DNA of 64,000 bases from Multifurca ochricompacta (Eukaryota; Basidiomycota; Agaricomycetes; Russulales; Russulaceae). Position numbers and translations under genes: made by a program. Location of the stretch: contig WTXG01000026.1 of assembly GCA_022496185.1 (NCBI GenBank), forward strand, positions 62,001-126,000. The letters run 5' to 3'. How positions within the stretch are numbered: position 1 is the first letter of the stretch; each line of letters begins with the position of its first letter. The notes beneath the pieces are model-generated. The model had not been told where the DNA came from, ran no database searches, and saw nothing but the letters and a program-made list of their open reading frames with translations. Below, one piece after another: positions 41,772 through 53,045 of this stretch.

Positions 41772-44700
41772 TCAGAAACATGTTACAAACTCATCTGCGG
41801 CTGTTTCCCACTCCTGATGCTCCCTATCTAAAATCAACAGATCTTCGAATTCCTTCATTTTGTGGTCAAATACTTCTTCCACCTGAGCTGAGTTCCAAGC
41901 AGCAAGGTCTCCAATATTATTCCTCCAGGTAAATTTCATGACTTGAAGCTCTTCAAAACACATGGCACCTAATTGAGCACAGCACTTTGTGGCAATTTCA
42001 CCACCAGCAGAGAAAAGGCATTCACATGGGACAGATGATGCCTGACAAGCAAGGTAATCAATAGCAATATGTCGAAGAGTGGGGTAAGTGTGCCCGTTGT
42101 TCTGTAAACAGTATTTATGTCTGATTTATAGGACATCATAGAATAACATACCTGCCACCATTCGACAATGTTGGTGTCCTTGGTTACATCAGAGGGCAAG
42201 TCCTTGAGATATTGCTCTAACTCTGCCTGCCATTCATGGTTCAAGTCCTGACTAGCTATCAATGCTAGGTGATGGCAGTCATATTCTGACAGGAGTGAGT
42301 CATTGCTTTCTAGGAGTTCAATATTCGCTGCTGGCTTGCGAGTTGACGCTTTTCTTCGACTCTTCCAGTATTGCTCCATCTATCATATCAAAACATGTCA
42401 GTAGAGCAGAGCAGTGTGAAAGTATATAACATACTGTATTCTCAAGTATCTGACGCGCCTCATCTTGCCAATTCTTCGCGTGCTGATTTCCAGCCCTATG
42501 TTCTGCTTCTTGTTCTTCAGCACCACCCCACGCGAGCTTGATGTATGCAAGTTTGAAGTATGGATGCAATACTAGATAGAGAAGATTAGCTTAAGAGATA
42601 ATTTGAACATATCCTACTCACCAAGTGCCAAAATGTATGCGGGTTTCCTGTCAAACCGTGAGTAATACTTGTTTAGCTTTTCCAGTCCATCATTGATTGC
42701 AGTTTGATATTTTTTGAACTGAGGGTTGTCGCGTTTTGCTTCCCAAGCTGTCTGAAGTTCTTCAATTGCAGGAAGTGCTCGCCACAGGGTCGGACGCTTT
42801 TCAGCAGAGAAGTATTGCTGTATTCTATTAGAATCCTGTCAAGTGAGGAGATCAGTAACAATGAGAATGATCAGTTACAATTATGTACCACAATAATTTC
42901 CACTGCTTTCATAACGCGTTCCCAGTCTTGTTCAGTAAACATGAAGGCAGACCACGGGATGTGTTTTACAACCCGGCCATCATGTCGAATGGTGGTGATA
43001 GGACCATAGCGATGGTCGGCACTTGCAACAAAAAGATTGATAGGCTATATAAGAGGGTAAGTTAGTTGAGAAAGGGTAATGGCAATATGATGCACTGTAC
43101 CTGGCGAAGTTTGTGAGACCTACTCAGCATATGATAAGCAGTGCCCCATCTGACATTGCTGTGAAGTGGAATGTTGAGGGGATTTGGAATGCCACATTCG
43201 ATCTGAAGCTTGTCAAAGGCTTCAATGCGTTGCCCCGATGACTGAATCTGATGTGATATGTTAGAAGTGTGTTGACCAGGAGACAGATGGCATGAAGGAC
43301 AAACCTTGATTGCCAGGGTTCGAATAGATGCGATAACGTCCAGTGATCCATTAAGCACACGGTTATTGGACAGGGATGGGTCATATTCCCAAATTGCAGT
43401 GGCTGTTTCTATGGCTGTGATCCTAGTGATATGGTCCATGACGTCAATGTTTGCGAGATTGACGACATGAGATAAGCAACTGATGATTTGCAGCATTAAT
43501 GATAACAGTACGTTGAGGAAGCAGGTACTTACGGCAACTGATTCTCATCTGCAGACCAGATGGGCAGCTTGCGTTGCTTGTGGATGGCTTCGATAGTTTC
43601 ACACTTGCTTGTATTGTTTGATGCGTTGTCGAGGGTGACAGTGAGGAGCTAGTTAGATGATCAGATAAGGTGTTGAATTGACTCAGATATCAGCTCACCT
43701 TTGATCGTTTGCCATTAATTATCCCAATACGATCGCATACACCCACAAAGTACCGTCCCAAGTTCTCTCCACTATGTCCACCTGATATCGTTCGGAACCC
43801 AATAACTTCAGAGCGCATGTTCCATTTTTCACCATCCACCTCGATCCAGTGCGCAGTCACCCCAAGAAAACCCGCTTTGGTTGTGTCGGCTGTCCATCCA
43901 TCTGCAGTGGCAGAGATCAAGCCTGGGGCTTTCTGTAACGCAATGGCAGTAAGTCTAACTTGCTCTTATCTAACAAACTGTTAATCACCTCAATATCTGC
44001 CTTCAGTTCCCTCAACCGTTGGACGAACTCGTTATGCAAGTGCTTTACAACATCGTTAGTTGTTGGAAGGTCATATGAAATGGTTTGGGGCCTCATTGCA
44101 ACTAGACAGTTTTGGAATGCTGTTTTGCTCGCCACAGCCAGAGACTATGCACAATATTCAGTAGTGTCAAACCAGATTGGCTACATACTCACCTGATCAT
44201 CAATAGCAATGAATTTAGTCACGGCATGCAGTAGATTCTCACGTGTAAATGAAACTGGAGTGCTACCTTTGACAATGAAGTCTAGCATTCTCTGCTTTGG
44301 GCTGGGCTTCTTTCCTTTCTGTGACTCTTCCATCTCTTTCCAGATCAAACATGGGATTGCCCAGTGCTGCTCAGTTATATTTGCTTCCTTACATAGAGTT
44401 TTATACAGATCATAATGCTTTCGAATGTGGGCGCGACATGAGGAGTTCCTGCCTGTGTGGAATGCCTTTCGCTTTCCCTCCATGGCGATGAACTCTGTAT
44501 CATTTCTTATCACAGGTGAGTTTATGTCATTAACAATTAGAAAATCAATAACATACCTGCATGGATTACACCATCGTCCCAGCACTGTGCTAACCTCCCC
44601 ATCTTTCAAAGTGAATTGAACCCTTACTCTGTCAGAGAATATAAGTAGAAGGTCTCTCGTTTTTTCCTTTTGTGTATTGACTTGTGCAGGAATGGATATA

Positions 44701-44809
44701 TTGTGACGTTCATCCATTCCATCAGACTCCTTGCATACATTAATTAATATTATTCACCAGTCAAACGCAAAGCTACATACCTCATTCTCGCTTTGCAGAT
44801 CACCATGTG

Positions 44810-44847
<38 letters not shown>

Positions 44848-45053
44848 AGGACATTGACATCCATGTCACTGTCATCATCCTGTACTTGTTGCAAGTGCTT
44901 CCGTTGCTTTTGAGTGCGCTCCTTATCTGATTCATCTGATGATGATAACTCTATGGGCCGTTTGGATCGAGCTCCTGGAACCTTTTTCTCTTGTTGCTTT
45001 TTTGTGAGTGCCTTAGACTGTGATGCTTGCTTGGATCTCATTGCAGATTTCAT
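41772..45053 (-). CDS. hAT transposase, about ten introns
   Basis: This transposase cuts and inserts the 40636-48061 element. On the minus strand the exons can be followed with GT...AG introns of about 45-60 nt. In order: a basic N-terminus with an Asp run (twelve GAT/GAC codons at 44797-44846); a BED-like zinc finger (GRWCNPC then CRAHIRKHY); SATADGWTADTTKAGF (catalytic Asp); LTVTLDNASNN (second Asp); CLSHVVNLA; IPLHSNVRWGTAYHML; and the hAT C-terminal dimerisation region (YPTLRHIAIDYLACQASS, VPCECLFSAGGEI, then ELQVMKFTWR). I saw no stop inside the exons, so it may be functional. Introns that look clear: 44780-44730 and one starting GTGAGTATG at 44191. The start is uncertain: MKSAMRSK at 45053 lies only 15 bp from a solo LTR that may have cut off upstream coding or promoter sequence. 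Confidence 0.85.
44797..44850. repeat. (CAT)n / (ATG)n microsatellite in the transposase
   Basis: A run of about twelve ATC/CAT triplets encodes the Asp run on the minus strand. It is a simple repeat; length is likely to vary between copies. Confidence 0.8.
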
Positions 45054-45068
45054 CCTAGTTGCTATGCT

Positions 45069-45564
45069 TGTCACAGTTAGGTGCGGAACTGTGTCAGGGT
45101 TGGACGGGAGCAAGACAAGTCAAGATTCAAGGTCACAGCAAGAGCAAATTTGGTTCAAGCCCACAACAAAGTCAAAGGGCACACGTGTGAGATTCGAGGT
45201 CGACGGCAGAGACTCTAAGTCCTGCAACAAGTTCAAGATGATGAAGGCTCTCCAAGTCACATCTTGGAGAGTTCAAGTGGGGTTCTAACTGAGAGGATTC
45301 AAGGATTCCGAAGCACCTCTGATTGAATACAAGAGAACAGACTTAGTCTGTCTCTCTACTCTAGTAGGTCTTTAAATACATGTAGTTCTAGCTATGTCAT
45401 AGTAAATAGAAGGTTCTAGTTCTATGATATAATATCTAAATGGTTGTGCAGTAGAACAAGCTAGAACTAAGGAGAATTAGGAGGGGTTAGGCCCTCAGTA
45501 AGCAAAACACCGGTGAAACACGATGTCAAGTTATTAGTAACGTTGCAGGGAGAATTCTGTCACA
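45069..45564 (+). repeat. Solo LTR, third family (496 bp), next to the transposase start
   Basis: It runs TGTCACAGTTAGG ... AATTCTGTCACA with ATGCT on both sides (45064-45068, 45565-45569). A TTTAAATACATGTAG box at about 45372 corresponds to the same box in 10339-10813. Confidence 0.9.
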
Positions 45565-45569
45565 ATGCT

Positions 45570-46320
45570 AGTAGATACAAGAATCGATGTATTACCATGT
45601 ATTACCGTAAGACAGACAGTGTTTGGTGTTTGGTAGTTTGTTTGTGCTTGGTAACCATTTGTCACTCGGACTTTTCATTTTTTCATTTTGTCGCCATTCA
45701 AATTACTACTACCATCCACTCCAAACGTGGTCTATATGTCTCACACACACCGATAAATTTGACAGGGCACTTGTTGAGACCTGGAAAGGTGACATGGACG
45801 ACCTTATCATATCTGTATGTTTCAGTCTTGTCACAGCCATTATCAGCACTAATAATCCTGCTCCAGCCCAACCACCAGGTCAGCTGAAGAGACGCAGGCC
45901 GATGCCGCGAAGAACAAGAAGCTGACAGTCTTCAAGATGACGCAGCTGCACAAAACACAAAAAGGTGGAGGTGCGCTGTCCGTGTCTCACCATTGACTAT
46001 GCTTTGGTAGGTGTCGCCCACATTGTCAGAGCAATGACGATGATAGCGATGACGACAATGACGATGATGATGACAACTACAACCTGGAAGAAAAGAAGAC
46101 TCCGTTCTCCATTATGTCGCGAGCTGGGCTGAGACCGGCTCGACAGCACCACCGCTGACCTCTGTCAAATTGACCAACCTCCTCCTCACCTCCAGCCCTC
46201 TTCAACCATCTCTACCTCAAGCCCTTTTCCCAAACAGTCTACCTCATCAACACAGCAGCCGAATACCCCAGCGCCAGGCTCGTCATCGACTGGACAAACT
46301 GCAACTTCGCTTTTGACCAA
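45570..46320. other. Non-repetitive stretch inside the hAT element, no recognised gene
   Basis: Short open frames occur on the plus strand (for example 45513-45887) but none has a recognisable domain. A GATGACGACAATGACGATGA-like acidic stretch (46035-46076) and a Ser/Pro-rich region follow. It could be the 5' side of the transposase transcript, or captured host sequence. I cannot decide. Confidence 0.3.
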
Positions 46321-46324
46321 GGAA

Positions 46325-46965
46325 TGTGGGGTCTACGTCAGCGTGGACAGGGTGGGCTTGGGCTTGCAAGTGCGTTGGAGGAAGACGATTAAGAGGTCAA
46401 TCAACACCTGGATGGAGGACGGATTCCCAAGGTGCGTCCACCCATGCATGCGCTCGACACTCCCACCTGGATGGAGGATGGCTTCCTGAGGTGCGTCCAC
46501 CCATGCATGCGCTCAACATTCCCACCTGGATGGAGGACGGATTCCCGAGGTGCGTCCACCCATGCATGCGCTCAACACTCCCACCTGGATGGAGGACGGC
46601 TTCCCGAGGTGCGTCCACCCATGCATGCGCTCGACACTCCCACCTGGATGGAGGACGGCTTCCTGAGGTGCGTCCACCCATGCATGCGCTCGACACTCCC
46701 ACCTGGATGGAGGACGGCTTCCCGAGGTGCGTCCACCCATGCATGCGCTCGACACTCCCGAACATGGGGTCTACGTCAGTGTGGACAGGGTGGGCTTGGG
46801 CTTGCAAGTGCGTCGGAGGAAGATGGTCAAGAGGTCAATCAACACCTGGATGGAGGACGGATTCCCAAGGTGCATCCACCCATGCATGCGCTCGGCACTC
46901 CCACCCGGATGGAGGACGGCTTCCCGAGGTGCGTCCACCCATGCATGCACTCGACACTCCCGGCG
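46325..46965. repeat. 59-bp minisatellite with higher-order duplication
   Basis: The unit (CACCCATGCATGCGCTCGAC plus CTCCCACCTGGATGGAGGAC and a GGCTTCCCGAGGTGCGTC segment) is repeated about six times from 46425 to 46760 and twice more up to 46965. A leader block (GGGGTCTACGTCAGCGTGGA ... AAGAGGTCAATCAACACCTG) occurs before each array at 46327 and 46768, so leader plus array is duplicated. Period 59 keeps long open frames on both strands. Confidence 0.9.
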
Positions 46966-47030
46966 CATGATAGACCATCGATACTCATAGACACGCTGAG
47001 GGCTTTGCGATGGACTGGGCTGCTATCAAG

Positions 47031-47115
47031 GTATGGGATTTGTGAAGCATAAATAAGCATGGGTGAGTAACAGGGCATGACTTGGCTTTGTGTGACTAAC
47101 GCTTGCTTCAACCAG
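47031..47115 (+). other. Candidate spliceosomal intron of an unidentified plus-strand transcript
   Basis: AAG then GTATGGGATT as donor, GTGACTAACG as branch site at 47091-47100 and CTTCAACCAG as acceptor form a typical fungal intron of 85 nt. Flanking exons would read MDWAAIK then DHCTRSQTC in one phase. No homologous protein is recognised. Confidence 0.4.
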
Positions 47116-47599
47116 GACCACTGCACCAGGTCTCAAACCTGTTGCATCCTTCACATGACATCGCGCGCCCATCACATCCGTCAAATGGCACCCTACAGAG
47201 GATTCAATCCTTGCAACATCTGGAGCAGAAAGTCAAGTCAAGGTTTGGGTACACTAGGGCAACATGGCGCATGCGCGATGCAGGATTTGGTAGCAAGGCA
47301 ATTAGCATCGCTGGGCTTACTGGGGCAAATTGCAGGTTTTAAGAGTTGTAATAGCCTGTATTAAGTACAAGAATTTGGTTCTGATATTAATGCTACTATG
47401 ACTGTTCTGAAAGTAACCTTATCCCTGGCCAACTAAGTCTGAAATGTGAGTGTGGAGCGATGTCTTAGTCTCCATCTCACTGGAAGGGGGTTAGGCCCCA
47501 TCCAGTGTCCATACAGGAGTGCAATGCAACAAATTTAGGAGTCCTTGTGAAGTAAAAGTGAGAAATAATGTTACAGTGCTGTGTATGGGAGTCTTTTTT

Positions 47600-48061
47600 G
47601 GTGTGGTGCAAAAACCAGTAATGCGTCACTTTGCGTTTTCTCGCGTTTTTTCGCGTTTGTATAGATTTCATAACTGATTCTTGTCTCATTTTAGATCGGA
47701 CACATGATCTGACCTGAAACTTTGTAGGATAGTAGTAATAGTAATATACTTTTTGTATAAGCAATGCTAAGTGTATCTGATTCCCTCAAGTCTTAAAAAT
47801 GCACAATCTCCACATTCTGTGCAGCTGCAAAAACCGGTCTAGACCAGGACCAGAACCACCCAAGACCGGTTTTAACCGGTCATATTGAGACTGGTTTTAA
47901 CCGGTCCATAGACTGGAATTTAACCAATATTAACTGGTTAGTGATTTTTGGCAGGTTTTGGTTAAGGTTAAGGTCAAAATGAGACTCACCAAGACCAGTT
48001 CCAGTTCCAGTTATGGCCAAAAAAGGAAAAAAACCGGACCAAACCAGACCTTTAAACCCTA
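47600..48061. repeat. Right terminal inverted arm of the hAT element
   Basis: It contains TTTTCTCGCGTTTTTTCGCG, many ACCGGT/AACCGGTC motifs (47832-47905) and ends GACCTTTAAACCCTA. It is the inverse of 40636-41110. Between 47370 and 47600 I see nothing recognisable. Confidence 0.8.
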
Positions 48062-48343
48062 GTCAAGTGGGCCCGAATATACGAAAGTGGATGGCGTAAA
48101 GCCAAGCTTCTGATAGGGTATTAAGTAAGTGTCCAGTCGTAAAGATAAAGAGATAAAGAGATAAAGAGTCAAACATAAGTAAACATCGTGTCAATAGGTA
48201 CAAAGTGGATCACAGGGATGGACGCAAGGCATGTGATGGATCCCAAGACAGGGATGTGATCGAGAAGTGCAGAGTGGGTGGCAAGGAGGGGTCATCATTG
48301 GGGAGTAAGAAGAAAACGGGGGTGGACGGCAAGGGTTGTAACA

Positions 48344-49414
48344 ACCTCTCTGCCATTCCAGACCATCGCTATGGACTTCATCATCAAACTCCCCATCTCT
48401 AGAGGCTTTGACTCAATTTTGACCATTACAGACCATGACTGTTCCAAAGTGGCATTGTTCATACCCTGCAATGAATCCATCACAGCAGAAGGAGTAGCCA
48501 AACTTTACCTGGATCATGTCTACAGGCACTATGGCCTCCCTGAAAAGATCATCTCTGACCACAACCCACACTTCACCTCCACATTTGCTAAAGCACTCTG
48601 TAAAGTCTTGGATGTAACCCAAAATATCTTGACAGCCTATCATCCACAGACTGATGGACAATCAGAAAGGATGAACCAGTGGCTAGAACAATATCTTTGG
48701 TTCTGGTGCAATGGACAACAGGATGATTGGGCTGACTGGCTGGCAACTGCAGAATTTGCGCATAACTCCTGGCCCAATGGCACCACTAAGACCTCCCCAT
48801 TTTCACTCATCATGGGATGGATGCCACAAACCACCTGGGCCGAAAAACCCACAAATGTCCCCTCGGCTGCACAACATATCAGCCAATGGGAAGAGATCAG
48901 GAAATCAGCCAATGAGAACCTGCTAAAGGCGCAAAAGACCCTCTCAGAAAGGCCTTCAAAGTTCACACCTTATTGGACCAATGACCTTGTATGGTTGGAA
49001 GGGAAGAATATCCACATGTCACATCCAACAGCCAAGCTAGCACCCTGATGTCACGGGCCTTTCAAGATAACAAGGAAGCTGTCAGATGTGTCATACGAAC
49101 TCGAGCTTCCACCCACATGGAGGATCCATCCGGTCTTCCATGCCAGACTTCTGACACCTTACAAAGAGACATCCCTGCATGGGGAAAACTTCCTGAGGCC
49201 CCCCCCTGAATTAATCAATGGAGAAGTGGAATGGGAAGTGGAGCAGATTCTAGATTCCCTACATAAAGGCCGAGGGTGTAAACTGCACTACCTTGTCAAG
49301 TGGAAAGGATTCCCAGACTCTGACAACTCGTGGGAACCAACCAGGAATATCTTTGCCCCAGTCCTTATCTCAGAGTTTCATACCCAACACCCAGAAGCAC
49401 CCAAGAACAGTTAA
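48344..49414 (+). pseudogene. Integrase and chromodomain part of Gy7 pol
   Basis: The frame begins inside integrase (PFQTIAMDFIIKLP) and shows SDHNPHFTS (in other copies SDRDPRFTS; the second catalytic Asp is kept), YHPQTDGQSERMNQ, and chromodomain ([15 protein letters not shown]). A TGA at 49046 replaces CGA. It is inactive. Confidence 0.9.
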
Positions 49415-49492
49415 AAGGGGACAACCCCAAACCCTGGTTGAACTCCCCAGTACATGCTCTCTCAGCAACATCCTACAACCCAACAATCCATC

Positions 49493-50692
49493 ATGTCCTT
49501 CATCACTGCCAATGCTGCCGTCAACGCCTTCACCTCCCCCACCATAGTTGTTGAGAATTTCCCTTCCACTCATCCTTCTACACATCCCTCCTCACCTATT
49601 GACTATGAGGCCACAGAGGCACAGGTCAAAAACCAATCCCCCAACCCAAACGACAACTTTGAGCATTGCAAAGAACCACACCCAAATGACCTGTTAGGTA
49701 TGGAGTTGGACAACAAAGTTCCAGAGTTCCCATTCTTTGCCAACAACCCAAACTCCTTGATGTATTTCCCCCTCGAGATCACCATGGCTGATGGAATGGT
49801 CGCCATCGCCAAATACATCTTCTACACCAACAGGGGGATGGATGTTGCCAGATGCATGAAGAAAGATGGCCCTGTCTATGGGGCCCCAGTTTATTTAGAA
49901 GAAAGGTACACAGGTTGTCTTCACCATACGATGACTGATGAGCAGCTCAGGCACCTGGCTGCTGAGGACTCTCAAGCATTTGCAATCGACGAGGTGCTGA
50001 ATGACATGTGACTTCTGCATCTCAAAGTGGAAGTGATGAGACTGTGGAAGAATTTGATGCTGCACACGACGCTTAACAAACAGTACAAAGAACATGCGAA
50101 GATGATGGTGAGGTTGACCAATGGAATGTTCCAGATAGAGCAGGAGCTGGTGGAGATTTGGAAAAGGTTGGAGAAGGGGGATGCATACCAGACCATTGCT
50201 GAAAGGTACACTGATACATATGCACGACCCCTTCCCCCACGATCATTGGGGGCCGCTCCAACACTGCTACCAAATCGGTTTGAGATGCCGCACCTGCATG
50301 AGAACCCCTGTGGAGAAACATGCTGGCGATGTGACAGTAAGTACCACATCAGTTGGAACTGTCCCCTCAACCACAAGTGGTGCCGGCACTGTTGCAGCAA
50401 TCTCCACTGGAGCTGATTCTGTATTTTCCACCACATGGGAGTTGCCCCAACGATTATCAATCCATCCGGATGGTGCAGCAAGTGCCTCCATCATAATTTG
50501 GGGCACCACAAGCTGGACTGTCCAGTCCATGACCTGTGTCACTCATGTGGTCAGCATGGCCCCTACAGGTTCCTCTGCACCCACAGATGTCCCCAAGATT
50601 CAGACAAGGAGAACTACACATTGGATGATTGTAATGTAGCTGACAATTATCTGGACTTGGTGCAGGATGATGATGGTATGAGCTGTTTCTAG
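49493..50692 (+). pseudogene. ORF3 of Gy7 (two TGA stops)
   Basis: Exactly 1200 nt like Gy1, Gy5 and Gy8. Stops at 50009 and 50414 are TGA in place of CGA (Arg). The first three zinc motifs are complete or nearly so (CWRCDSKYHISWNC; CRHCCSNLHWS then stop; CSKCLHHNLGHHKLDC) and the fourth reads CHSCGQHGPYRFLCTHRC. The many Arg to Trp, His, Cys and Gln changes follow CpG decay. Confidence 0.9.
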
Positions 50693-50723
50693 CCAGGTCT
50701 GCTAGAACCAGAAAAGGGGGTGA

Positions 50724-51320
50724 TGTTACAATCCTTGCTGAGTAACCCCATTTTCTTTACCCTCCCCAATGACAACCCCTCTTTACTGCCTACTCTGCAC
50801 TTCCTGATTATGTCTCTGTCCTGGGACCCATCACGTGCCCTACTCCCATCCCCATGACTTGCTTTGGACTTGTTGACTTGCTGTTTACCTATGTGTGCTT
50901 CTTTATCTCCTTATCTCTTTATCTCTTTATCTTTATGACTGGACACTTACTTAATCCCCTATCAGAAGTGAGGCTTTATGCCATCCACTTTCATATATTC
51001 AGGCCCACCTGACTCTGTTGTCCTTATCTCATAGATGCCCACTAGATTATGTATATAAGTCTGCTGTAGCTACACTGTAGACCTCAGACTTGACTTATTG
51101 AATACATTGGTGCTTGTCTTCTGGACATCCCCTTTGAATCCTTGACTCATTCATCTCAGTGCTTTTGGCACTTTTCTGTTCAACATTGTCTTAGGGAACA
51201 GCCCTTCTGACTTTGACTTGTCCCACCTAAAACTCCAAGAAGCCTTATTGGTTTCTTACCTGAACCTACGAACTGCGCTGTCACACAAGTTGTGTGGAAT
51301 GTCCTGCACCAGGCATAACA
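50724..51320 (+). repeat. 3' LTR of Gy7 (597 bp)
   Basis: It runs TGTTACAATCCTTGC ... CAGGCATAACA, preceded by GAAAAGGGGGTGA. The right flank GTGAG lies in Copia RT. Confidence 0.92.
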
Positions 51321-52837
51321 GTGAGGCTTGTTTGAGTCCATAAATTGCCTTTTTCAGTAGGCATACCTTATTCATCTGGCCCAATGTGATGAAACCCTCC
51401 AGTTGCTCCATGTAAATTTCCTCATCCAGTAGTCTGTTCAGGAATGCTGACTTGACATCCATTTGATGGATCTCCCAATCCTCTAGCGCGGCCAACGCTA
51501 GCAGCAGTCTCAAAGACTTGAACCAGGCTACTGGAGAAAATGTTTCATCATAATCAATACCTTGAATTTGTGTGAATCCCTTAGCAACTAAGCATGTGTG
51601 AAAGCATCCATTGGCCTTGCACTTGAAAACCCACTTGGACTTCACAGCCTTCTGATTGGCTGGTAAGTCCACTAGCATCCAAGTTCCATTCTTGGCTAGT
51701 GCATCCATTTCATATTGGCATGCATCCTGCCAGTCACTAGCATAGTCTGACTTCATTGCCTCCCAATATGTGAGCGGATCACTATATGCAGCTGCTGCAA
51801 GCAGAGCATGATGCCCGAGTCACCCATCCTCACCTAACTCAGCATTATCATCACCAAAGTAGTGTGGATTCCTGCAAGGATTCTCTCGCAGTCTCCGAGG
51901 GGGCACATCCTCCAAAGTGGGGACAACAGTCCACTGAGTCCAGAGAAACCAGTTGCGCAGTGCACAGGGCGGGGGCTCTTGCATTGTGGGGCATGAAGGT
52001 GGGGTAGCCCAGACTGTATTACCAGAACTTGGGGTTTGTGTGGCAACAGGGGATGGCATCCTTGGCAGATTGACCTCCCCTTGAGTTTGCATAGGGACAG
52101 CCATAGGGAATGTAACAGCCAGTGGCCCCTCCAGGGCCTTAGGTTGATCAGAACAAATGGACAGCTCACCATTGTCCTGAAAAGGAAAGGAGTGTTTGTC
52201 AAATGTCACGTCATGCAACAGGATGACCACTTGGGTACTCTTGTTCCATAGCCAGTAACCCTTAGAACCTGGCTCATACCCAACAAGCATCATCTCAATT
52301 GATCTCAGATCAAGCTTTCTATGCTTGTTCTCAGGCACATGAACATATGCCTTGCATCCAAAGACACGGAAATAAGAGATGTCTGGAGTGTGACCAGCAC
52401 TCCAGAGCTCATGAGGTGTGCACCAACCTATAGTTTGGGTGGGAGTTCTGTTGTAAGTGTGAATGGCAGTATCCACTGCCAACTCCCAGAAGCCAAGGGA
52501 CAGGCCAGCACTGTGTAACATAGAGTGTGCCTTGTCCATGATGGTCCTGTTCCATCTCTCAGCTATGCCATTTTGTTGCAGCAATCCCAGCATCGTCAAC
52601 TTATGCTCAATCCCCTGTTCATCCAGTACAGCTCTAAGTGTGCCTGACATGTACTCCCCCCTGCGATCTGAGTGCAAGGCCAGCATCTTTTCCAATGATT
52701 GAGTCTCAGCCCAAGCTAGGAATTTCCAAAATGCTGTTGCACACTGATCTTTGGATCTGAGGAAGTAGACCACACCATGTCTAGAGTAGTTGTTGATAAA
52801 TGTTGCAATGTAGAGTGCACCTTGAATGGACTGAACC
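51321..52837 (-). pseudogene. Copia element fragment: integrase and RT N-terminal part
   Basis: On the minus strand from right to left: integrase core (VQSIQGALYIATFINNYSRH; LHSDRRGEYMSG with Asp; QQNGIAERWNR with Glu; YNRTPTQT), the C-terminal FGCKAYVHVPE region, a Pro-rich linker, then RT (WVFKCKANG; YDETFSPVAW; WEIHQMDVKSAFLN). It is cut by the Gy7 LTR before the YVDD motif and ends on the right at an LTR-like sequence at 52838. Stops such as TGA at 51820 disable it. It is not the same family as 5695-6638. Confidence 0.88.
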
Positions 52838-53045
52838 TGTCACAGCTCTACTTTATTTTTCCTTTTCTTTTCTCCCTTTTGGATCACATGACTGTGGGAA
52901 GATTACCCAGCAGTCTCAACATGTGATCATGGGAACATAGTCGTGACATGGATCATGTGACCAAGTCACATGTAATAGTCACATGCTGCTTAGTCAGCAC
53001 AAGAGCCACTCAAGAATTACAAGTCAACTTTCTATTGTGTTTACC
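52838..53045 (+). repeat. Partial LTR-like sequence of unknown family
   Basis: It begins TGTCACAGCTC directly after Copia coding sequence and is cut by Gy8 (flank TTACC). It contains repeated CACATGTGATCATG-type motifs and no open frame. The TGTCACA start and position suggest an LTR end, but the other end is not in the window. Confidence 0.4.

Larger units (their letters stand above)
40636..48061 (-). mobile_element. hAT DNA transposon with transposase (7426 bp)
   Basis: Both ends read inward TAGGGTTTAAAGGT. The terminal arms are long: roughly 40636-41110 and 47600-48061 are imperfect inverted copies of each other (AACCGGTCTT motifs, TTAAGACTTGAGG, GACACATGATCTGA.CTGAAA). The 8-bp duplication is GTCAAGTG. 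It carries a multi-exon transposase, a solo LTR, a minisatellite and unexplained plus-strand sequence. With ends, duplication and transposase all well kept it may be a source of the non-autonomous elements. Confidence 0.93.
19731..48343 (-). mobile_element. Gy6: Gypsy element (minus), split by Gy4
   Basis: Internal parts are the RT fragment 19731-20117, then pol 5' part, gag and 5' LTR from 36422 to 48343. Gy4 lies between them with the flanks CGCAT and CACAT, which differ only by a CpG transition. The integrase, ORF3 and 3' LTR are missing on the left. Its 5' LTR is itself split by two hAT elements. Confidence 0.85.
38905..48343 (-). repeat. 5' LTR of Gy6, split by two hAT elements
   Basis: The LTR pieces are 38905-39064, 40484-40635 and 48070-48343, together 586 bp once the 8-bp duplications are removed, as expected for this family. 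It begins TGTTATGTCC and ends GGGTTGTAACA (+ strand). The right flank is plus-strand integrase of Gy7 (ACCTC). Confidence 0.92.
48344..51320 (+). mobile_element. Gy7: 3' half of a Gypsy element
   Basis: Integrase, chromodomain, ORF3, purine tract and 3' LTR are present; gag, protease and RT lie on the other side of Gy6 and are not in the window. Gy6 inserted in integrase (flank ACCTC). CpG depletion is strong. Confidence 0.88.

Noticed and set aside
44797..44850. Poly-Asp or poly-Met coding run as a special domain
   Set aside because: It is a triplet microsatellite; the Asp run on the transposase strand is plausible but low-complexity.
46397..46807. Minus-strand repetitive protein in the minisatellite
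   Set aside because: Both strands and several frames are open because the unit lacks stops; no codon-level conservation is visible.
5695..52837. The two Copia fragments as halves of one element
   Set aside because: Both contain the integrase core and differ strongly in sequence and orientation, so they are from different families.
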